DNA of 64,000 bases from Bacillota bacterium (GTDB lineage Bacteria; Bacillota; UBA4882; UBA8346). The stretch spans positions 62,001-126,000 of the forward strand of contig JAFABB010000046.1 of NCBI GenBank assembly GCA_023426245.1, in the 5' to 3' direction. How positions within the stretch are numbered: position 1 is the stretch's first letter; each line of letters opens with the position of its first letter. Below the pieces are notes generated by a model. The model was not told where the DNA came from, did no database searches, and saw only the letters and a program-made list of their open reading frames with translations. Below, one piece after another: positions 58,809-64,000 of this stretch. The translations under genes were made by a program, and so were the position numbers.

Positions 58809-59123
58809 CTATTTATTACAATGATTATACTTAAGAAATTTTATAAAGTTAATTACCGAGGCTTTTTCTTTTTCGTCGAGCCCGTCTAAGAAATCAGTGA
58901 TATTGTAATTTATTTTACGAATATCACTTCTACCAAGTAGATAATCAACTGTGACACCGAGGACATCTGCTAACTTAATAAGGCTTATTGGGTCGGGAAG
59001 AACTCTCCCGGTTTCCCAATTGGCGAGAGCGGATCGGGTGATTGAAAGTATTTTGGCCAGATCATCTTGCGTGTAGTCCATTTCTTTTCTGAGCTGTTTA
59101 ATCCTTGATCCTATAGTTACCAT
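58809..59123 (-). CDS. Second XRE-type repressor, 104 aa
   Basis: On the - strand; ATG at 59123 has GGGGGT eight bases upstream, so the longer frame to 59231 is not used. HTH RIKQLRKEMDYTQDDLAKIL then SITRSALANWETGRVLPDPI and LADVLGVTVDYLLGRSD, an ImmR/SinR-like domain followed by a short dimerisation helix. No peptidase. It reads toward the right-going accessory operon and away from a LexA-box promoter, so it could control either. Two repressors of this type in one phage are unusual. Confidence 0.85.
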   Translation of the reverse strand: MVTIGSRIKQLRKEMDYTQDDLAKILSITRSALANWETGRVLPDPISLIKLADVLGVTVDYLLGRSDIRKINYNITDFLDGLDEKEKASVINFIKFLKYNHCNK

Positions 59124-59175
59124 TTGCATACCCCCAAGAAGACAATACATTGCCGGATATGCAAAAAGCAACAAA

Positions 59176-59371
59176 TGTGCTGAATAATGACCGTTTTGGG
59201 AATTTATTTGGCTAATGAGTTCAATCAGCACAAATTTATATTAAAAAGTTGACGTAAAAAATCAGGGACTAAAGACTCATTTTGAAAGTCAAGGGTGTTT
59301 TTTGAGAAAATTTTGAGGTAGAATAATAAAACGAACAAATGTTCGAAAGGAGGATAAAATTTATCAGCACA
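59176..59371. promoter_or_regulatory. Candidate operators of the second repressor
   Basis: The eight-mer TCAGCACA occurs at 59225-59232 and 59364-59371, and as its complement TGTGCTGA at 59176-59183. The sites flank the repressor start and the SOS promoter, as expected for repressor half-sites. Confidence 0.4.
59302..59345 (+). promoter_or_regulatory. SOS promoter with perfect LexA box
   Basis: TTGAGA (59302-59307), 16 bases, TAATAA (59324-59329) and the perfect palindrome CGAACAAATGTTCG at 59332-59345, where LexA would cover the start of transcription. Confidence 0.75.
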
Positions 59372-59519
59372 ACTTAATAGCAGGCAAAAAAATAAGGGGA
59401 TGCACGCTTCGCAGGCCAGCCTCCCCTTATCTATCAGACCCATGGGTCAAATAAGATAAGAGAAGTTTAACAAACATCCGGGGGAATGTCAATACAAACT
59501 TAAGCGGAGGGATTAATGC
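59346..59519 (+). promoter_or_regulatory. Leader of the SOS gene with hairpins
   Basis: Starts with a strong AAAGGAGG but has no ATG, GTG or TTG at the right distance. Then ATAAGGGGA pairs with TCCCCTTAT (59391-59432 area) and GACCCATGGGTC is a perfect palindrome (59438-59449). It may regulate the 50-aa gene or encode a leader peptide from a non-standard start. Confidence 0.4.
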
Positions 59520-59672
59520 ATGAATGATAGCGAACTGATCGAACTAATCAAAAATAAATTAAAAGACGAAGAACTTCCAGAGAATCGCTTAAGTCAAGAA
59601 ACCATATATGTTATAGCTTTTATCAGAGGAATAGAATATTATATAGATGTTTACTCCAAACGCCCCGCATAA
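59520..59672 (+). CDS. SOS-controlled 50-aa protein
   Basis: ATG 59520 after GCGGAGGG. MNDSELIELIKNKLKDEELP then ENRLSQETIYVIAFIRGIEY, helical and acidic. Downstream of the only perfect LexA box in the window and followed by a terminator, so it is a DNA-damage-induced single gene. Possible roles: antirepressor or induction factor acting on the nearby repressors. Not recognised. Confidence 0.7.
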   Translation: MNDSELIELIKNKLKDEELPENRLSQETIYVIAFIRGIEYYIDVYSKRPA

Positions 59673-59686
59673 TGCGGGGTTTTTAT
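59663..59686 (+). terminator. Terminator at the phage right end
   Basis: CCCCGCAT / ATGCGGGG with TTTTTAT. It overlaps the stop of the 50-aa gene and is the last phage feature. Confidence 0.9.
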
Positions 59687-59740
59687 ATAACCATTGATGT
59701 TGCTGATTTTGATAATTTTTTGGGGGAATTTTGGGGAAAT

Positions 59741-59763
59741 AAAAAAATCCCGAAACTCGGGAT
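59741..59763 (-). terminator. Terminator of the tRNA transcript
   Basis: Read on the - strand: ATCCCG / CGGGAT around AGTTT followed by TTTTTTT. It ends the leftward tRNA-Gly and tRNA-Thr unit. Confidence 0.8.
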
Positions 59764-59776
59764 TAATTGATAATAA

Positions 59777-59851
59777 TGGAGCTGGTGAAAGGAGTCGAAC
59801 CTTCAACCTGCGGTTTACGATACCGCTGCTCTGCCATTGAGCTACACCAGC
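59777..59851 (-). tRNA. tRNA-Thr (anticodon CGT)
   Basis: Acceptor GCTGGTG pairs with CACCAGC, discriminator T, CCA encoded. D-arm GCTC-GAGC, anticodon stem GCGGT/ACCGC with loop ATCGTAA, T-loop TTCGACT. The 3' end faces the phage, making it a plausible attachment site. Confidence 0.96.
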
Positions 59852-59950
59852 ATTAAATATATATTATTGTATCATGACTCACTTGTGAAATCAACGGAAT
59901 CGATAAAATCATGAAAAAACTTCCAGGATAGCCTAGAAGTTATCGACATT

Positions 59951-60025
59951 TGGAGCGGGCGACGGGATTCGAACCCGCGGTCCTCGGCTTGGGAAGCCGA
60001 TGCTCTACCACTGAGCCACACCCGC
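59951..60025 (-). tRNA. tRNA-Gly (anticodon CCC)
   Basis: Acceptor GCGGGTG/CGCCCGC, discriminator T, CCA encoded. Anticodon stem TCGGC/GCCGA with loop TTCCCAA; T-loop TTCGAAT. About 100 bases upstream of tRNA-Thr on the same strand. Confidence 0.97.
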
Positions 60026-60037
60026 ATTGTACAAAAC

Positions 60038-60066
60038 ATTATACTCTAAGTAGTTTAAAAAATCAA
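60038..60066 (-). promoter_or_regulatory. Promoter of the tRNA unit
   Basis: On the - strand TTGATT (60061-60066), 17 bases, TATAAT (60038-60043), 12 bases before tRNA-Gly. Confidence 0.82.
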
Positions 60067-60252
60067 GATCATAAAAAAGAAAAGTGTTCGGTATTATTTT
60101 CCTTCAAGGACAGATGAATAATTAGTGAAAAAATCAAAAAACATGGGCGATAAAAAAGGATTTTTTGCTCTCTGGTCGAAATTCATAATCGTGTTTATCA
60201 ATCATATATTTAGGTATGATGAGTATCTAAATTAAGACTAGGAGGGGTTTTA
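60067..60252. other. Intergenic region before ferredoxin gene
   Basis: 186 AT-rich bases. A TATGAT-like -10 near 60216 and TTTATC upstream may drive the ferredoxin gene; AGGAGGGG precedes its ATG. No further gene seen. Confidence 0.4.
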
Positions 60253-60423
60253 ATGAGTTATAAAATTAGTGACGATTGCATCAGTTGTGGCGCTTGCCAA
60301 TCCGAGTGTCCAGTTGAAGCTATCAGCGAAGGTTCGGATAAGTATGTTATAGACCCTAGCAAATGTACCGAATGTGGTTCTTGCGCCGATGTTTGCCCTG
60401 TTGGAGCACCAACTCAAGGCTAA
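60253..60423 (+). CDS. 2[4Fe-4S] ferredoxin
   Basis: 56 residues with two CxxCxxCxxxCP motifs: CISCGACQSECP and CTECGSCADVCP, the clostridial-type ferredoxin. It is a soluble one-electron carrier for anaerobic redox enzymes and supports an anaerobic host. Stand-alone gene with terminator; first host protein gene after the phage. Confidence 0.97.
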   Translation: MSYKISDDCISCGACQSECPVEAISEGSDKYVIDPSKCTECGSCADVCPVGAPTQG

Positions 60424-60429
60424 AGACCA

Positions 60430-60456
60430 AAAAGCCCCTTTATGGGGCTTTTTTTT
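60430..60456 (+). terminator. Terminator after ferredoxin
   Basis: AAAGCCCC / GGGGCTTT around TTTAT, then TTTTTT. Confidence 0.92.
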
Positions 60457-60492
60457 TCTTTTCATACCCATTTTATTCAATCGGCACTGAAA

Positions 60493-60936
60493 TTATTGAA
60501 GCAGCGAATTCACGATTTGATTGATTAATTTTCCGTCAGCCCTTCCTTTAACCTTTGGCATTAGTACAGGCATGACTTTATTCATGTCTTTTTTACTGGT
60601 AGCACCAACTTCAGCAATAACTTCTTCGATGAGTTTTCGCACTTCGGCTTCAGATAATTGAGCGGGTAAATATTCTTGGACGATTTGGATTTCTTTCTGA
60701 AGGTTTTCTACAAGATCTTTACGATCTGCCTTTTCAAACTCTATAAGGGAATCATTTCTCTGCTTCAATTCTTTGGCTAAGACTTCAATGACTTCTTCAT
60801 CGCTTAACTGATGTCCCCGTGCTATTTCCAGATTCATGACTGCCGCTTTGGTTAACCGGATAACCGAAAGTCTAACGGTATCTTTGTTTTTCATGGCAGT
60901 TTTTAAATCTTCTTGTAGCTTTTCTTTTAAAGTCAC
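60493..60936 (-). CDS. yqeY: GatB/YqeY domain protein
   Basis: 147 residues, GTG start after GGGAGGAGG. LQEDLKTAMKNKDTVRLSVI, IARGHQLSDEEVIEVLAKEL and GATSKKDMNKVMPVLMPKVK (usual G-x-x-G-K-x-M) are the YqeY/GatB tail signature. It is related to the tRNA-binding part of amidotransferase GatB; its own role is unclear. Full length. Host gene. Confidence 0.94.
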   Translation of the reverse strand: MTLKEKLQEDLKTAMKNKDTVRLSVIRLTKAAVMNLEIARGHQLSDEEVIEVLAKELKQRNDSLIEFEKADRKDLVENLQKEIQIVQEYLPAQLSEAEVRKLIEEVIAEVGATSKKDMNKVMPVLMPKVKGRADGKLINQIVNSLLQ

Positions 60937-61032
60937 TTTTAATCCTCCTCCCAGAGATTAACACAAGATATTTTATTTCTAGAAGGAGTATGGATTTCCT
61001 GCTAAAATTTTCATGTAATCTGAATGAGTGCT

Positions 61033-61500
61033 TTATCTGGCAAAAAAGTGTTTCCCAATCTTTTGAATAATACGGCGTGTCCAAACATATGACGTAGGGG
61101 ACAATACTTTTGAGGGGTTATAGAAAAAAAGAGCCCCCCCGGACGGATCCCATCCCCCTAATGCAGCACGGGCGGCTTTGCGGGCGGAATCAGTAGGCGG
61201 TTTATTGAATTGGCCATTGCTTACGGATTCAAAAGCATGAGGTTGATAAACCACTCCGGCTATTGTTTTCGGAAATTTGGCGCTTTGAATCCGATTTAAG
61301 ATTACCGCTCCGACAGCGACTTGTCCGAGATAAGGTTCAGCGCCTGCTTCGGCTTGAATAATCCTAGCCAGTAAATCGCTGCCACCACTGTAACTGGTAC
61401 GCCTTGGTGCGGCGGATGTATCCTGCCAAAATAAAAAGCTTCCAGCAATACTTCCAATAACGAGAAGAATGATAATGAGTCGCAAATGTATTTTTTTCAA
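61033..61500 (-). CDS. Cell wall hydrolase, SleB family
   Basis: 155 residues, TTG after GAGGAAGTG. N-terminal anchor or signal (LRLIIILLVIGSIAGSFLFW), then the catalytic domain: IIQAEAGAEPYLGQVAVGAV (catalytic Glu), FESVSNGQFNKPP, ARAALGGWDPSGGALFFYNP. SleB-like enzymes are lytic transglycosylases of spore cortex or cell wall and point to a spore former. No PG-binding N-terminal repeat, so the short form. Confidence 0.92.
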   Translation of the reverse strand: MKKIHLRLIIILLVIGSIAGSFLFWQDTSAAPRRTSYSGGSDLLARIIQAEAGAEPYLGQVAVGAVILNRIQSAKFPKTIAGVVYQPHAFESVSNGQFNKPPTDSARKAARAALGGWDPSGGALFFYNPSKVLSPTSYVWTRRIIQKIGKHFFAR

Positions 61501-61595
61501 TTGGATTCACTTCCTCAGATGTTTTTTTTATTATTCCATCATCGGAAGCAGAAAATACAAGTGTCCCAAATGTTGTTTTGAAAAGAAAAAGCAAA

Positions 61596-62234
61596 TTAGA
61601 TATTTAGTTTCTCCAATATTTTTTTGAGGGTATTTTCTGTAGGCATTATTACCATTTGAATTCGAATCTCTAAATTGGGGATTAAATATTCAAAATGAAT
61701 CAATAAGCTATCGATGGCGTAGACTTTAGCCGAATAAGCAAGTGCCCGATCCAATTCGTTCACACGAGTTGGTGGAGAAAACCACCATTTTAAGGAAGTT
61801 TTTTCAGTCAAAGTTCGCCAAAAGGCATTAGATAAAATATTGACCAATTCAGCTAAAAAGGAAATCTCAACCCGATTAATATCGCTGAGGTTTTTGATCT
61901 TCCGGTGGCCGTTGATTTTGTCGACAAAAAAGATGGCGTCGGATTCACGGAAAAAAGTATAGATTTCCCCGCTGATTTCTCCTGAAAAACGCATATGGTA
62001 ACCAAGATGATTAAAATAAAACAGTTTGATACGATCAATCATCATTGTTAATGGAAGGAAAGATAGGCAATTCAAATGGATATCATTGTAGCTTCCTAAA
62101 AAGTCCCGAAGGGAGTTAACGGATTCAGCAGCCCCTCTTTGAGCAACTTCATAAAGTTTCTTGATTTCTTCGGGAGGTAAGAAATAATTTTCTTGAATAC
62201 TGGCTTCGTTTTGTTCGATGGCGATGTTAAGCAT
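61596..62234 (-). CDS. CheC-like domain protein
   Basis: 212 residues, ATG after AAAGGAGCG. The middle (EISFLAELVNILSNAFWRTL) resembles the ExxxxEIGNIxxN helix of CheC/CheX phosphatases, and the end (MPTENTLKKILEKLNI) resembles the CheC C-terminus. The N-terminal part is unlike standard CheC and catalytic Glu/Asn residues are only partly kept, so it may be a scaffold or degenerate phosphatase. Function uncertain. Confidence 0.55.
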   Translation of the reverse strand: MLNIAIEQNEASIQENYFLPPEEIKKLYEVAQRGAAESVNSLRDFLGSYNDIHLNCLSFLPLTMMIDRIKLFYFNHLGYHMRFSGEISGEIYTFFRESDAIFFVDKINGHRKIKNLSDINRVEISFLAELVNILSNAFWRTLTEKTSLKWWFSPPTRVNELDRALAYSAKVYAIDSLLIHFEYLIPNLEIRIQMVIMPTENTLKKILEKLNI

Positions 62235-62565
62235 GAAAAAGCGCTCCTTTTAAATTCTAATTCATTGTTTGGCCTAAAATGAATCAATAGAGAAAAGGTC
62301 TCCTTGGATTTTGATCAACCATACATTGTTAGTTTTATATCTGTGATTCATCGTAGCCGAATTTAAGTTAATTAAATTCGCGGTTTGAAATGATATTCCT
62401 TTATCGATATTAGGCGGAATGAATCGATAATTAACGGATTGGCGATATAATCTAATGTAACGGTGAAATTTAATTTATCACCGCAATAAAATGCCGAATA
62501 TAAGATAATTATGCCGCTTTTTAAATGTTTTTGTTCTGCTCCTTTCTTTTTGATATAATTGAAAC
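62235..62565. other. 331-base intergenic region with palindromes
   Basis: No gene seen. CGAATTTAA/TTAAATTCG (62358-62380, five-base spacer) is a perfect 9-bp dyad; CGGTGA and TCACCG flank a second AT-rich dyad near 62461-62483; ATCGATA occurs twice (62403-62430 area). Divergent promoters for the CheC-like gene and nth lie here. Confidence 0.5.
62531..62559 (+). promoter_or_regulatory. Promoter of nth, nearly leaderless
   Basis: TTGTTC (62531-62536), 17 bases, TATAAT (62554-62559); the ATG begins only six bases after the -10, so the mRNA probably starts at or next to the start codon. No ribosome site is visible. Confidence 0.65.
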
Positions 62566-63243
62566 ATGAAAAAATTTGATAACGAGTATTATTTAAAGGT
62601 AATGAATATACTGCGGAATGATTTGGGAGAGCCGGATACGTTACATCAAAGCAGTCCTTTGGCCTATACCAGTTCTGCCTTGGAAGTGTTGCTTGCTACG
62701 ATTTTAACTCAGGCCACTTCGGATAGAAATGCTCTTCGGGCTTGGCTGAAATTTAAACAGGTATATTCGGAACCGGAGGAAGTGTTACAAAGTGGAGAAC
62801 AGCGGTTAATGGATGCAATTCATTCCGCCGGATTAGCAAACCAGAAAACCAAGACAATTATGGCTGTTCTTCAAGAAATACAGAATAAATTTGGGATCTG
62901 TTCCCTGGACTCTTTGAAAGAAGACTCAAGGTTAGCTTGGAGTTTTTTGAATCATTTACCGGGAGTGGGGCCTAAAACAGCCGCCTGTACTTTATTGTTT
63001 GGACTCGGCTTTCCGAAATTTCCGGTCGACGTCCACATTCAGCGTATCGCAAAACGATCAGGTTGGATTGATGATAATCTAAATCCAGAGCAAAGCCAGG
63101 AAGTTTTGTCATCGGAGTTACCTGCGGCGTTTCATCAAAATCTTCATATATTGTTACTCAATTTAGGCCGTCGCTATTGCCGGCCGCATCAACCTCTTTG
63201 TAATAATTGTCCATTAAATGGCGAATGTCCGAAATCGTTCTAG
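62566..63243 (+). CDS. nth: Endonuclease III
   Basis: 225 residues. Helix-hairpin-helix LPGVGPKTAACTLLFGLGFP with catalytic Lys 137 and Asp 155 (PVDVHIQR), and the C-terminal iron-sulfur ligands C-x6-C-x2-C-x5-C (CRPHQPLCNNCPLNGEC). It removes oxidised pyrimidines and cuts the abasic site. The usual first-helix QTTD motif reads QATSDRN here, as in some clostridial paralogues, so it may be an Nth-like relative with shifted substrate range. Confidence 0.92.
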   Translation: MKKFDNEYYLKVMNILRNDLGEPDTLHQSSPLAYTSSALEVLLATILTQATSDRNALRAWLKFKQVYSEPEEVLQSGEQRLMDAIHSAGLANQKTKTIMAVLQEIQNKFGICSLDSLKEDSRLAWSFLNHLPGVGPKTAACTLLFGLGFPKFPVDVHIQRIAKRSGWIDDNLNPEQSQEVLSSELPAAFHQNLHILLLNLGRRYCRPHQPLCNNCPLNGECPKSF

Positions 63244-63273
63244 TTTACATAATGCATTTTTTGATGTTATAAT
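63244..63273 (+). promoter_or_regulatory. Promoter of the metalloprotease-like gene
   Basis: TTTACA (63244-63249), 18 bases, TATAAT (63268-63273), starting at the nth stop. AAAGGAG and ATG 63294 follow. Confidence 0.7.
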
Positions 63274-63293
63274 GAGGCTAAAAGGAGCTTACC

Positions 63294-64000
63294 ATGAGAA
63301 AAAATTGGGTCTTCTTAATCGTGGTTGGGCTGATAATAAGCCTCATGATCATGATTACCATAAAAAACAATAGATTCTCGTCGTTGAATCCGAGCGTAAT
63401 GAAAATTGTAATGGCGAAACAAAATGATTGGATGAAGGTAAAAAGTAAATACCAACTTGTATTTTTAATGAATCAATATGTCAAGCAAATTCACGATTTA
63501 GAAAGGAATTTTGGGAAAATCGGTCGACGACAGGGCTATAAAATCTACACAAGCACTGAGAGTCAACAACTGTATGAATATTACCAATCATTAGCATCTT
63601 TGTTAAATTACCTGAATCACGGCAATGCGGGTAGTGTAGAGAATCAATGGGAAGGTTATCAATTCTCGAAAGATGATAATGCACCTTATCGACGGGAACA
63701 AGTCATTCAGGTCTTGTCGGAATTGAGTCACAATAAAGTTCCCAAGGCTTTTTTGAAAGGTTTAAGTATATATATATTGCCATATACAATACCTGGTGTT
63801 AGTGGTTTGGGTGGACCGGGTTATATTTTATTAAGTGCTCAAAACATTCATGAGACCTTGATTGATAACCAGCTCTCGGTCACATTGTATCATGAAATCG
63901 GACATCATGTTAACTTTACTTTTATGTCGAAGGATAATCATCAAGGCGATGCGCTATGGGCGGATTTTTTGAAAATACGCGGCGGCACTTGGCATGGGCC
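63294..64000 (+). CDS. Membrane-anchored zinc metalloprotease-like protein (3' end missing)
   Basis: 235 codons visible, open at the window end. N-terminal anchor WVFLIVVGLIISLMIMITI, a helical middle, then LSVTLYHEIGHHVNFTFMSK with the HExxH zinc motif near residue 202. Similar to secreted putative peptidases (anthrax lethal factor-like or DUF-type) of Bacillota. The third ligand would be beyond the visible part. Role unknown. Confidence 0.72.
   Translation, partial: MRKNWVFLIVVGLIISLMIMITIKNNRFSSLNPSVMKIVMAKQNDWMKVKSKYQLVFLMNQYVKQIHDLERNFGKIGRRQGYKIYTSTESQQLYEYYQSLASLLNYLNHGNAGSVENQWEGYQFSKDDNAPYRREQVIQVLSELSHNKVPKAFLKGLSIYILPYTIPGVSGLGGPGYILLSAQNIHETLIDNQLSVTLYHEIGHHVNFTFMSKDNHQGDALWADFLKIRGGTWHG

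Noticed and set aside
59225..59443. Minus-strand 72-aa reading frame
   Set aside because: It runs through the SOS promoter and a hairpin, has no ribosome site and looks like a shadow of structured DNA.
63481..63684. Minus-strand 67-aa frame opposite the last gene
   Set aside because: Lies fully inside the partial metalloprotease-like gene with no ribosome site.
1..64000. Integrase or transposase gene
   Set aside because: None of the real reading frames carries a tyrosine or serine recombinase or transposase signature; an integrase, if present, must be outside the window.

Overview
The window is almost entirely one prophage or phage genome (about 1 to 59,690) in a moderately AT-rich, low-GC Gram-positive-type bacterium, followed by about 4.3 kb of ordinary host chromosome. 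The host genes (SleB-type cell wall hydrolase, GatB/YqeY protein, CheC-like protein, Nth, two-cluster ferredoxin), the strong AGGAGG-type ribosome binding sites with many TTG and GTG starts, and the LexA boxes of CGAAC-N4-GTTCG type all point to a spore-forming member of the Bacillota. The species cannot be named from the sequence.

Layout of the phage, nearly all on the + strand. 1-17.6 kb: early and replication region, with an SbcC-like ATPase (cut by the window edge), RecT, a metallo-beta-lactamase-fold protein, a large untranslated stretch that looks like a structured RNA, an SNF2-type helicase, a DNA methyltransferase, homing-type HNH genes, a DUF5131 protein, a replisome organiser, a DnaB-type helicase, a membrane-anchored lytic transglycosylase and many small accessory genes. 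17.6-23.6 kb: a terminator, an ArpU/RinA-like candidate late regulator, a metallophosphoesterase with a DNA-binding N-terminus, two candidate nucleases (HNH and VRR-NUC) and a metallopeptidase. 23.5-37.3 kb: terminase, portal, MuF-like head protein, a GIY-YIG homing endonuclease, Com, protease/scaffold, decoration protein, capsid and connectors. 36.5-48.7 kb: a lambda-like siphovirus tail (major tail protein with an Ig-like domain, G/GT chaperone with a -1 frameshift site, tape measure, gpM, gpL, NlpC/P60 and J homologues, tail fibre). 48.8-50.4 kb: holin, amidase and a membrane-anchored protein.

50.5-59.7 kb is accessory and lysogeny DNA: a frameshifted SGNH hydrolase, an ATP-dependent DNA ligase, a DUF6504-like protein and a UmuD-like protein around LexA boxes, a divergent cI/cro-type switch, a run of small genes, a second repressor, and a third LexA-box promoter driving a 50-residue protein. 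The phage ends beside the 3' end of a tRNA-Thr gene, a plausible attachment site. No integrase lies in the window, so it would have to be left of position 1.

The most interesting items are the candidate structured RNAs (about 3737-4165, 28964-29020, 31299-31365, 21900-22014), the in-frame AAATTTT slippery heptamer in the tail chaperone, three morons with their own promoters and terminators, a GIY-YIG nuclease domain fused to membrane segments, and a LexA-controlled repair and mutagenesis module carried by the phage.
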